From: Corynebacterium pelargi
GTDB taxonomy: Bacteria; Actinomycetota; Actinomycetes; Mycobacteriales; Mycobacteriaceae
NCBI RefSeq assembly: GCF_014635485.1
Contig: NZ_BMCX01000003.1
Location: 347,913 to 411,912, forward strand
Direction: 5' to 3'
DNA: 64,000 nucleotides
The position numbers were made by a program, and so were the translations under genes. Below, piece by piece: positions 19,626 to 27,600 of the stretch. The notes below the pieces were generated by a model. It ran no database searches. It worked only from the letters and a program-made list of their open reading frames with translations, and was not told the origin of the DNA. Positions within the stretch are counted from its first letter, which is position 1. The number at the start of each line of letters is the position of its first letter.

Positions 19626-20084
19626 ATGCCTGAAGCCAACCATCACCACGTAGTACAGATCCGGCCAAGCGAAGGCCCGCACGAATACCAGCAGCTCGTG
19701 CACATTTGGGAAGCCAGTGTCCGCGCCACCCACACATTTTTGAGCGAGCAGCACTTCGAAGAAATCCGCGGCAACCTCGCAGAGGGCTACTTCCCCCAAG
19801 TCGAACTCCACGTCGCCACCATCGCCGGGAAACCCGTGGGCTTTAGCGGCACCCACGGCGATAGCTTAGAGATGTTGTTTATCCACCCCGATTGGATGCG
19901 CCACGGCATCGGCACCCGCCTGCTCCACCACGCCCTCGAACGCGGCATCACCCGCCTGGACGTTAACGAAGAAAACCCGCAGGCCATCGCCTTCTACCAA
20001 CACCACGGCTTCACCACCACATCACGCAGCGAAACCGACGAGGCCGGCCTGCCCTACCCCATCTTGCACATGGTGCGCTCTTAG
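19626..20084 (+). CDS. GNAT acetyltransferase, YjaB-like
   Basis: 152 residues. Strong resemblance to E. coli YjaB, which as I recall is a small GNAT enzyme: VHIWEASVRATHTFLSEQHFEEIR at the N-terminus, the acetyl-CoA loop region DWMRHGIGTRLLHHAL at about 98-113, LDVNEENPQAIAFYQHHGF and the ending SETDEAGLPYPILHM. Substrate is not established here; protein or small-molecule acetylation is possible. A TACAAT -10 hexamer (19614-19619) lies 6 bases before the ATG, suggesting leaderless transcription. It overlaps the next convergent gene by 4 bases. Confidence 0.87.
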   Translation: MPEANHHHVVQIRPSEGPHEYQQLVHIWEASVRATHTFLSEQHFEEIRGNLAEGYFPQVELHVATIAGKPVGFSGTHGDSLEMLFIHPDWMRHGIGTRLLHHALERGITRLDVNEENPQAIAFYQHHGFTTTSRSETDEAGLPYPILHMVRS

Positions 20085-20410
20085 CTTTTCGACGCCCCTG
20101 CTACCGACCTCAAACGCCACCCACTGGGCAGACCGCGATACAGAGACCAAGCAGTGGAAGTACATAGCACGAGCGTGATGAATATTTTGGCGGGAGTGGC
20201 GTCCAAACGCGCGCCTACAAAAGCGGCGAAGAAGATGGTGCCGATCAGCAGCGCGCGGCGAGTCTGCTGAGGTGCCCACGCAAAAGTCAATGCTGTGAGA
20301 ACCAGTGCTGCACCCACGCTGATGGTGTAGGAAGCGCGGCCATCAAGCGAGTACACCGCGATCAATTGCGCTAGCAGCATCAGCAGCGCTGCGGGGATCC
20401 ATTTCTGCAT
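20081..20410 (-). CDS. Small membrane protein of unknown function
   Basis: 109 residues with about four hydrophobic helices (WIPAALLMLLAQLIAVY, TISVGAALVLTALTFAWA, ALLIGTIFFAAFVGA, IFITLVLCTSTAWSLY), basic loops and a basic C-terminus. No family is recognised. It is convergent with the acetyltransferase gene, overlapping by 4 bases. Copies of the dispersed motif AGCTTTTCGACG lie at its two ends in opposite orientation (20083-20096 over the stop codon and 20531-20543 upstream). Confidence 0.65.
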   Translation of the reverse strand: MQKWIPAALLMLLAQLIAVYSLDGRASYTISVGAALVLTALTFAWAPQQTRRALLIGTIFFAAFVGARLDATPAKIFITLVLCTSTAWSLYRGLPSGWRLRSVAGASKS

Positions 20411-20627
20411 GACTTGAAGTATTCCTCAGCAGTGAGACATGAGCGATATGAAACAACAATCCAAGGCAGCACCCACCCGGAGATTAACGGCGCATTTTCT
20501 GTGCTGTGCAGGGCAGTTGTAGGCGGTGGTGCGTCGAAAAGCCTGCTGTTGAAATCTTCATAATCCCAGGCCGTGGGGTATCCTCCCCTGAGTAAAAATT
20601 TTCTCACCCCGTGAAAGGCGTCGATCC

Positions 20628-21104
20628 GTGACCCAGCCAGCTCAAAAGCCAAACACCATTAGCAGCAAGATCGCCCATGTGATGGACGATTCCATTAAGG
20701 TGCCCGGCACGCAACGGCGCTTCGGACTCGATCCGGTAATGGGTCTGGTGCCAGGTGTCGGCGCGGTCGCCGGTGCGTTGGTGGCGATGGGCATTGTGGC
20801 CGACGCGATCCGCTATCGCGTGCCAATCATCGTGCTGCTGCGCATGGGGTTAATGATCATGGTGGATATGATCATCGGCGCAATCCCGTTCATCGGCCAA
20901 GCCTTCGACTTCGGTTTTAAGGCCAATAAGCGCAACCTGCGCCTGCTGGAAGAGGCCATCGCCAGCCCAGAGGCAAAGCGCAAGGAAGCCAAGGCCTACA
21001 TCATCGGCGCGATCCTCGTCTTCGTGCTCTTGCTCGTCCTCATCCTGGTGGGATCTGGTGTGGCCATCTACTTCATCGGCAAGGCGCTTGGGCTTTGGGG
21101 CTAA
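20628..21104 (+). CDS. DUF4112 membrane protein
   Basis: 158 residues starting with GTG at 20628 after AAAGG. The DUF4112 pattern is clear: RRFGLDPVMGLVPGVGAVAGALVAMGIVADAIRYRVP and MIMVDMIIGAIPFIGQAFDFGFKANKRNLRLLEE. Helices lie at about 40-60, 75-95 and 130-152. Function is unknown. It stands alone between the small membrane gene and another membrane protein. Confidence 0.85.
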   Translation: MTQPAQKPNTISSKIAHVMDDSIKVPGTQRRFGLDPVMGLVPGVGAVAGALVAMGIVADAIRYRVPIIVLLRMGLMIMVDMIIGAIPFIGQAFDFGFKANKRNLRLLEEAIASPEAKRKEAKAYIIGAILVFVLLLVLILVGSGVAIYFIGKALGLWG

Positions 21105-21349
21105 GGCGAATACTCACCGCCTGCCCCTGATGCGGGTGCCACGCTGCACTCATCGCGCCACCGAGGTTACAAGACGCCTCGGCGGCGTTTCTTTTTTGCT
21201 CGATACAGGCCACCGCCCACATCCGGATGTTTTGCAGCATCGCAGAAGCTACTGCAGGTTTACTACCCCTACTTCAGGGTCTAGGCATTGCTGTGGCGTT
21301 GAAGCCAGCGATAACGTGAGAGCAACCGCAAGCGAAGAAGGTGCATGCC

Positions 21350-21724
21350 ATGAACTCCAAATTCACTCCCCTGATCGCATCCATCGCGCTGCTTGCCCTG
21401 CTGCTCGGTACGTTTTTATATGCGCTTATTTCCAAGCCATCTACTTCTATAGCCTCGCAGTGGTTTCCTGCCATCTTTTATGTCGCGGTGCTGCTCATTG
21501 CCGTTCTGAGCATCGCTGCAATGCGTAGACACCGCCAGCGCAGCCGCCCTGTGGCGATCATCCACACCATCTCGATGCTGTCAGTGATCCTTGGTGTTGC
21601 TTCCTTCTACGTGTTCAATGCCCCCACCACCATCAACATCTTCGGTTTCCTAGCTGTTGCTGGCGGTTCAATTATTGCCTGCCTCAGCGCCATCCCCCTC
21701 GCCGTAAGCCCCGAGCCTCAGTAG
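21350..21724 (+). CDS. Small membrane protein, four predicted helices
   Basis: 124 residues from ATG 21350, with AGAAGG 8 bases upstream. Four hydrophobic stretches are seen (FTPLIASIALLALLLGTFLYAL, FPAIFYVAVLLIAVLSIAA, HTISMLSVILGVASFYVF, INIFGFLAVAGGSIIACLSAIPLAV) with a basic loop RRHRQRSR between the second and third. No family recognised. It has its own ribosome-binding site and no close neighbour on the same strand. Confidence 0.7.
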   Translation: MNSKFTPLIASIALLALLLGTFLYALISKPSTSIASQWFPAIFYVAVLLIAVLSIAAMRRHRQRSRPVAIIHTISMLSVILGVASFYVFNAPTTINIFGFLAVAGGSIIACLSAIPLAVSPEPQ

Positions 21725-21802
21725 CTCGTTTTTTGCCAATAGCCCAGCAGCATCCCAGGTGCGGCTCGAAGTGTGATGGGCACCTGCCCTACACTTTCTG
21801 CC

Positions 21803-23140
21803 ATGCGCGCATTGCTGTGGTTCAGAGATGATCTTCGAGTCCAAGACAATCTGGCGCTGCTCGCTGCCACCGAATCTGCCGAGGAAGTAGTAGCCGTCTA
21901 TCTGCTCGATGAGCACTCCCCTGAGGTGCGCCCCCTCGGTGGAGCGTCCAAGTGGTGGCTCCACCACAGCCTCAACGCCTTGCACGCAGAGCTGAAAGCA
22001 CTCGGCATTCAACTCATCTTCCGCACAGGTGCCGCACGCGAGGCGATCCCCGCGCTTGCGAAAGAAATCCAGGCCTCGGCGGTGTTCTGGAATCGTCGCT
22101 ATGGCGCTTCGCGAGCCATCGACGCCGATATCAAACAGCACCTCCACCACGAAGGCATCGAAGCGAGTTCTTTTCCGGGCCACCTGCTTTTTGAGCCCTG
22201 GAACATCGCCAATAAGCAGGGCGATCCCTATAAGGTCTTTACCCCCTTCTGGCGGGCTTGCCGCGAACAACCTGCCCCCGCCTACCCCAAGGATGCCCCC
22301 GATCCCCTTGGTGGCACCCCGAGCGACTTCACCACGGCCTCATTGGATCAGATCCTGCCGCTGCCAACCTGGCCGCATGAATTTGCCCAGCACTGGCAAC
22401 CCGGCGCGGCTGGGGCCTACGAGGCCTTGGAGGATTTCTTAGACCACACCATCGATGATTATGCCGATGGCCGTGACGTTCCTGCGCTGGGGCACACCTC
22501 AAAGCTTTCCCCGCACCTGCGTTTTGGTGAGATCAGCCCCCGCGAAGTCTGGCATGCCGTGGCCGAGCACCCCGCGCACGATTCTGAGGGCGCACGGGTA
22601 TTCCTCTCCGAGCTGGGCTGGCGCGAATTCGCCTGGCACACGCTCTATCGCCACCCAGACCTTGCTACCCGCGGCCTTGATCGTCGCTTCGACGCGATGG
22701 TGTGGGAACACGACCCGGAGGGCTTGACACTGTGGCAACAGGGCAAGACAGGCTTTGGGCTTGTCGACGCAGGCCTGCGCGAACTTTGGCGCACCGGCAC
22801 CATGCACAATCGCGTGCGCATGGCCGCAGCTTCCCTGCTGGTGAAGAACATGATGATCGACTGGCGCCTTGGCGAGCAATGGTTCTGGGATACCCTGCTG
22901 GATGCTGACGAGGCCAGCAACCCCTTCAACTGGCAATGGGTGGCCGGCTGTGGCGCGGACGCCTCTCCCTATTTCCGCATCTTTAACCCGGAAACGCAGC
23001 AAAAGAAGTTCGACGCCAACGGCAAGTACGTCAACCGCTGGGCACCCGACTGGATGGCTCATACCCCTGTGGTGGATCTACGCGAATCGCGCGCCCGGGC
23101 ACTGACCGCCTTTGATGCGATCAAGGGGCTGCCGCGCTAG
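21803..23140 (+). CDS. phr: Deoxyribodipyrimidine photolyase (cryptochrome/photolyase family)
   Basis: 445 residues from ATG 21803. The N-terminal antenna (Rossmann) domain begins MRALLWFRDDLRVQDN; the C-terminal FAD domain has TSKLSPHLRFGEISPREVW, the repair-site stretch ELGWREFAWHTLYRHP, HNRVRMAAASLLVKNMMIDWRLGE and the NPFNWQWVAGCGADASPYFRIFNP motif. It splits UV pyrimidine dimers using blue light. A TACACT -10 hexamer at 21790-21795 lies 7 bases before the ATG, so the mRNA is probably leaderless. First gene of a repair block. Confidence 0.94.
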   Translation: MRALLWFRDDLRVQDNLALLAATESAEEVVAVYLLDEHSPEVRPLGGASKWWLHHSLNALHAELKALGIQLIFRTGAAREAIPALAKEIQASAVFWNRRYGASRAIDADIKQHLHHEGIEASSFPGHLLFEPWNIANKQGDPYKVFTPFWRACREQPAPAYPKDAPDPLGGTPSDFTTASLDQILPLPTWPHEFAQHWQPGAAGAYEALEDFLDHTIDDYADGRDVPALGHTSKLSPHLRFGEISPREVWHAVAEHPAHDSEGARVFLSELGWREFAWHTLYRHPDLATRGLDRRFDAMVWEHDPEGLTLWQQGKTGFGLVDAGLRELWRTGTMHNRVRMAAASLLVKNMMIDWRLGEQWFWDTLLDADEASNPFNWQWVAGCGADASPYFRIFNPETQQKKFDANGKYVNRWAPDWMAHTPVVDLRESRARALTAFDAIKGLPR

Positions 23141-23158
23141 TGGCTTCACTAGCACGGC

Positions 23159-23977
23159 CTAGTTCCCACGCAGGGGCTGGCAGTGCGGGCACCACCAGAT
23201 GATGCGCTCAAGTTCGGCACGTGGATCGTCGACAAGCGAAGATTTTTCAATCAGGTTGCCGCAACGCCTGCAGGGTTTGTGATTGCGCCCAAACACATAG
23301 GAGGTTTCGCCCGCACGCCGCACCCCGGTGGATACGCGAATGGGCGAAAGTCGGTTGTCCCACATCAGATTGCGCGTAACCTGAAGGATCCGATCCACGT
23401 CCACGTATCGCACTCGCTCGGCGGGATGCACCCCGCAAATAAAACAGATCTCCGCGCGGTACTCATTGCCCACACCGGCGAGAATTTTCTGATCCAACAA
23501 GGCCAACCCGATGGCTCGATCAGGCTGCGCGAGCATCCGCCGGCGCGCTTCTTCTTCGCCGCCTTCCAACCAAGCATCGCCCAACACATCAGGACCTAGG
23601 TGGCCGATCTGGTTGTGGTATTCGCTGGTGGGATACACCCGCACCATGCCTAAGTCGTGGCCTACCACCTCGATGGGGCGCGGCTGCGGGGCGCCTTCGA
23701 GCTCTAGTACCACGCGCGCACTAAAGCCTGGCTTGCGCCACTTATCACCCTTGAGGTGCACCGCCCAGGTGCCCTCCATTTTCAGGTGCGTGTGCAAGAT
23801 CTCCGGCCCGAACTGCATAAAGAGGTGTTTGCCATAAGGCCACACGCGATCGACGATGCGCCCATCAAAATTGGCCAGGGCAAAATTGGGCACGCGGATG
23901 CTGGTGCCAAGCACCTCGCGGCCTTGCATGAACTGCATGCGCCTGGATAGTTGATAGACGGAATCACCCTCTGGCAT
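23159..23977 (-). CDS. Fpg/Nei-family DNA glycosylase (Nei2-like)
   Basis: 272 residues from ATG 23977. The mature N-terminus would be PEGDSVYQL: Pro2 and Glu3 are the catalytic residues, and PEGD marks the Nei (endonuclease VIII) branch rather than Fpg (PELPE). Other marks are LHTHLKMEG, the helix-two-turns-helix region LLDQKILAGVGNEYRAEICF, and a C-terminal zinc finger with Cys pairs in CRRCGNL and CPHCQ. It removes oxidised pyrimidines. Its promoter region is only 25 bases, shared with the divergent mug gene. Confidence 0.92.
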   Translation of the reverse strand: MPEGDSVYQLSRRMQFMQGREVLGTSIRVPNFALANFDGRIVDRVWPYGKHLFMQFGPEILHTHLKMEGTWAVHLKGDKWRKPGFSARVVLELEGAPQPRPIEVVGHDLGMVRVYPTSEYHNQIGHLGPDVLGDAWLEGGEEEARRRMLAQPDRAIGLALLDQKILAGVGNEYRAEICFICGVHPAERVRYVDVDRILQVTRNLMWDNRLSPIRVSTGVRRAGETSYVFGRNHKPCRRCGNLIEKSSLVDDPRAELERIIWWCPHCQPLRGN

Positions 23978-24002
23978 GCACAACAGTGTATGACTTGTTG
24001 GC

Positions 24003-24614
24003 ATGAGCACCACGCACCCATCCCCGCTCGGCGGCAGGCGCCCTACCCGCGATGAGCTTCCCGGATTCTATGGCCATCCTGTCAGCGACCGCCTGCCGGA
24101 ACCCGGCGCGCCGCAACTAGAGCTACTGATCGTCGGTGTGAACCCCGGTTTGTGGACGGCCGCCGTCAACGCCCCCTTCGCTCACCCCGGTAACCGCTTT
24201 TGGCCCTCGCTTGATCGCGCGGGCATTATCAGCCCCGTGGTGGAATGCTCAGCCGGCATGAGCGATAGCGACGAGCAACGCCTGCGCGAGCTTCGCATCG
24301 GCATTACGAACCTGGTTGCCCGCGCCACGGCTCGCGCCGACGAACTAGAAAAGCAGGAGCTTATCCGCGGTGCCCGCCGCGTGGTTGATTTAGTGTGCGA
24401 GCTTGAACCCAAGCGCGTGGCCGTCGCCGGCATCACCGCGTTTCGCACGGCCTTTGGGCTGCGCAAGACAAAGCTGGGCAAGCAAGATACCTCGCTGATT
24501 CCCGGCTGGCCTGCCCACGTGCCGCTGTGGGTCGTGCCTCAGCCAAGTGGGCTGAACGCGCACGAAAATATCGACACCCTGGCCGCCAAGTGGCAGGCAG
24601 TGATGCACGACTAG
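24003..24614 (+). CDS. mug: G/U mismatch-specific DNA glycosylase Mug
   Basis: 203 residues. The Mug/TDG active-site motif is VGVNPGLWTAAV at about 45-56, with the catalytic Asn in GVNPG, followed by FAHPGNRFWPSL; the second motif is PQPSGLNAHE, where the Mug family has NPSGLN-like sequence. It removes uracil or thymine mispaired with guanine. The last residues overlap the convergent lhr gene by 4 bases. TATGAC at 23989-23994, 8 bases before the ATG, is a likely -10. Confidence 0.9.
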   Translation: MSTTHPSPLGGRRPTRDELPGFYGHPVSDRLPEPGAPQLELLIVGVNPGLWTAAVNAPFAHPGNRFWPSLDRAGIISPVVECSAGMSDSDEQRLRELRIGITNLVARATARADELEKQELIRGARRVVDLVCELEPKRVAVAGITAFRTAFGLRKTKLGKQDTSLIPGWPAHVPLWVVPQPSGLNAHENIDTLAAKWQAVMHD

Positions 24615-27600
24615 CGCCGCCAACCCCCAGAGCCATACCCTCCGCGCTTCGGCCCGCGGTCGCGGAAGGGATTTAAGCCCTTCTCCCCCACGCTGCCATC
24701 GGGGTTCACACCGGTCTGGCCGTTAAAGGGCACATCTTCAAGCGCGCTGCTTAAATCACGGCCGCGTCGTGCACCCGAGCCCGTATCCACGGGTTGGCCG
24801 GCAATGCGGATACCGCGTGGAGTAATGGATGCCCCGGCACCGCGCATAAGCTCCACGTACCCGCCTGTCAGTGCTGCTTCGCCATTGACCTTCTCAATGA
24901 CCAAGCGGCTGAGCATGTTCTGGCCTACCGCCTGGCTTAATGCTTGCACCACCAATTGTGCGAGTGTTTCTTGACTAATACCGGGCGGAGGATCTAAGAG
25001 CGTGAGCGTTTTTCCGCCACGGGTGAGGTGGGCTGCAAGGAGGCCGTCGATAAGCACCACAACCGCACCGGCGGACCTGCTGAGTGTTCCTTGCACCTCT
25101 GGCCACGCCAAGGCCGCGCCATAGGGGTTGGCGGGATCGCAGGCAGCAAGAACCACCACGGTTGGTTCCTTGGTGCCACTGGGCCAGCCTTCAACATCTG
25201 GAGTATCGCTCAGGCCACGCAACCAGTCGATCACCGCAGGGGTAGAAAACTGTGCGCCACCGAGACCTTCAATGATGTAGCCGCGCATGGCTTTACCGGA
25301 CTCTTCAAAGCGCGTGAGCACGCGGTAGGCCAGCGCAAAGCCACCCAATACATCTTCTGCCACCACGCTGCCACGGGTGACTACACCATAGCGATCCAAC
25401 CAGGCCTCGCCGTGGGCTACCGAACGGGCGGTGGCATCGGAATTGGCCAGCGGTGCCATAGCCCAACGGCCTTTCATATCCTCCGGTTGGCCAGCCCTTT
25501 GTGCCTGGGCAAAGCTGGTGCGGCCCATGCGCAGCCGGGAGCGATTCGGTGTACGCCGTGCGCGGTGCGATGCCTTGCCGCCACCTCCTGCTGCAGCAAG
25601 GCGCGCGCGGATCGGGGTGAAGCTATCGGGAGAGACTAAGCCTGCCTCGAACAAACCCCAGAGGGCCTCGCGGATTTCTAAGTCCGTGGCCGTGCCGTGA
25701 ATCAAACCGAGGTCTTCGCCACTGACTTCCTCACGCAATGCAGCAAATAAGAAGCTGCCGCCGTGGCGCATGACCTCAAGCAACTGGGTTTGTAAGTGGC
25801 TTAGTTCCACCTCAGCAGGCTCAGGCATGAGCTCTGCTGCATAGTCACTCGGCAGCAACATCACCCAAGGATCCGCTGCTCCGGCACTGCCTGCGCCTAC
25901 CACGAGTACCTCACCGGATGCGGTGAGCTCATCTAAATCCAGTGGCGAGTAGTTCCGCACACGCTGCGGTAACACCAGCGTTTCCCAAGCAGAAGCCGGA
26001 AGGCGCACGCCGGCGAGTTGTTCGACCACGGCAAACACACCATCGGCACCCATGGCCTCGGGGCGCTCGCCCACCGCCGCCACCTGCTGCCAGGCAGGCA
26101 GGAAGCGCCCATAGGCGCTGGGGCTTACCGGCTGGGTTTCTGCACGCGCTGCCGCCAAGGAACGCGAGCGGATGGTCTTGAGCACCTCAGGGGCAACGTA
26201 TTCGGACTCATCAACGCCCTGGCGGAAATGCCCGCTGAGCAGGCGCCCATCTGCCTCAAACGCACTCAAGACGGTATGAGCCACACCCGCTGCCAAACCA
26301 AAAGCGCGCTGCAGATCGCCCAATACAAATGGCCCGCGGGTGCGCGACCACCTGGCCACCAATTGCTCTAAGGCATCGGGAATGGTTTCTACCTGCGCTG
26401 CCACCCCAGGTGGAACGGGAATGCCTAAACCATCACGCAACAACGGCGCATCGAGCACTTGAGCCAGGTGCGGCACACCCGCGATGCGCACCGTCATCAC
26501 ACGACCGGAGAGTGCAGCAATGGATTGGGCATGCAGCTCCTCGGCGGATGCTGCGAAATTGGCAATCTCGGGCAGTGCCTCAAGGGGTACTGGGCCAAGC
26601 ACGCGCAGGGCGTCGGCAAGCTCCTCGGGGCTTCGGGCTTGGCGATCTTCTGCCACGCGGCGCAGGCGCTGATCAATCTCGGTGATGATCTCTGGATCCA
26701 GCAGATTGCGCAGCTCAACGGTGCCCAAAAGCTTGGCCAGCAGGGCCGGATCAAGTGCTAATGCCGCGGCGCGTTTTTCCGCCAGGGGCGAATCGCCCTC
26801 GTACATGAATGCGCCGGTGTAATTGAACAGGATCGAGGAGGCAAAGGGGCTTGGTTGCTGCGTGGTGACCTCCGCGATGCGCACTTTGCGCAAGGCAATA
26901 GCCCGCAACAGCGACTGCAAAGCCGGAAGGTCGTAAACATCCTTGAGGCATTCGCGCACCGTTTCCAAGATGATGGGAAAGCTTGGGTATTTGCGCGCAA
27001 CGTCCAATAACTGTGCGGCGCGTTGGCGCTGCTGCCACAAGGGCGCGCGTTTTCCGGGATGCTTGCGCGGCAACAGCAGGGCGCGGGCGGCGCACTCACG
27101 AAAACGGGAGGCAAACAGTGCTGAATTACCCACCTGTTCAGCCACAATCTGTTCAATCTCGTCCGGGTCCACCACAAAGAGTGCCGCCGAGGGTTCTTCT
27201 TCCGCCTCCGGTAAACGCAGCACGATGCCATCATCTGAGCTCACGGCCTGTGCATCCATGCCAGTTTCTTGGGCGATGCGAGCACCCACCGCAAGCGCCC
27301 AGGCGGCATTCACGCCACGGCCATAGGGGGTGTGCAGCACCACGCGCCAATCGCCTAATTCATCGCGGAAACGCTCCAACACCAGGGTTTGCTCATCGGG
27401 CACGATGCCGGTGGCTTCGCGCTGCTCTTGGAGAAACGCAATGAGGTTTCTGCGGGCGCGCTCATCTAAGCCAATGCCGTCGAGTTCGCCTTCGTTGGCG
27501 AGCACGTGGCGTCGAAAAGCTCCAAGTGCGGCACCAAGTTCTGCCGGGCGGCCTGCCTGATCGCCCGACCAAAACGGCAAACGCCCCGTATGCCCTGGGG

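Noticed and set aside
19518..19856. Longer N-terminal frame for the DUF1648 gene
   Set aside because: It runs antisense through the acetyltransferase gene and has no family-like sequence; the ATG at 19517 has a good ribosome-binding site and is followed by the membrane-protein domain.
20380..20652. 90-aa minus-strand frame upstream of the small membrane gene
   Set aside because: It overlaps the start of the 109-aa gene and the DUF4112 start and resembles no protein.
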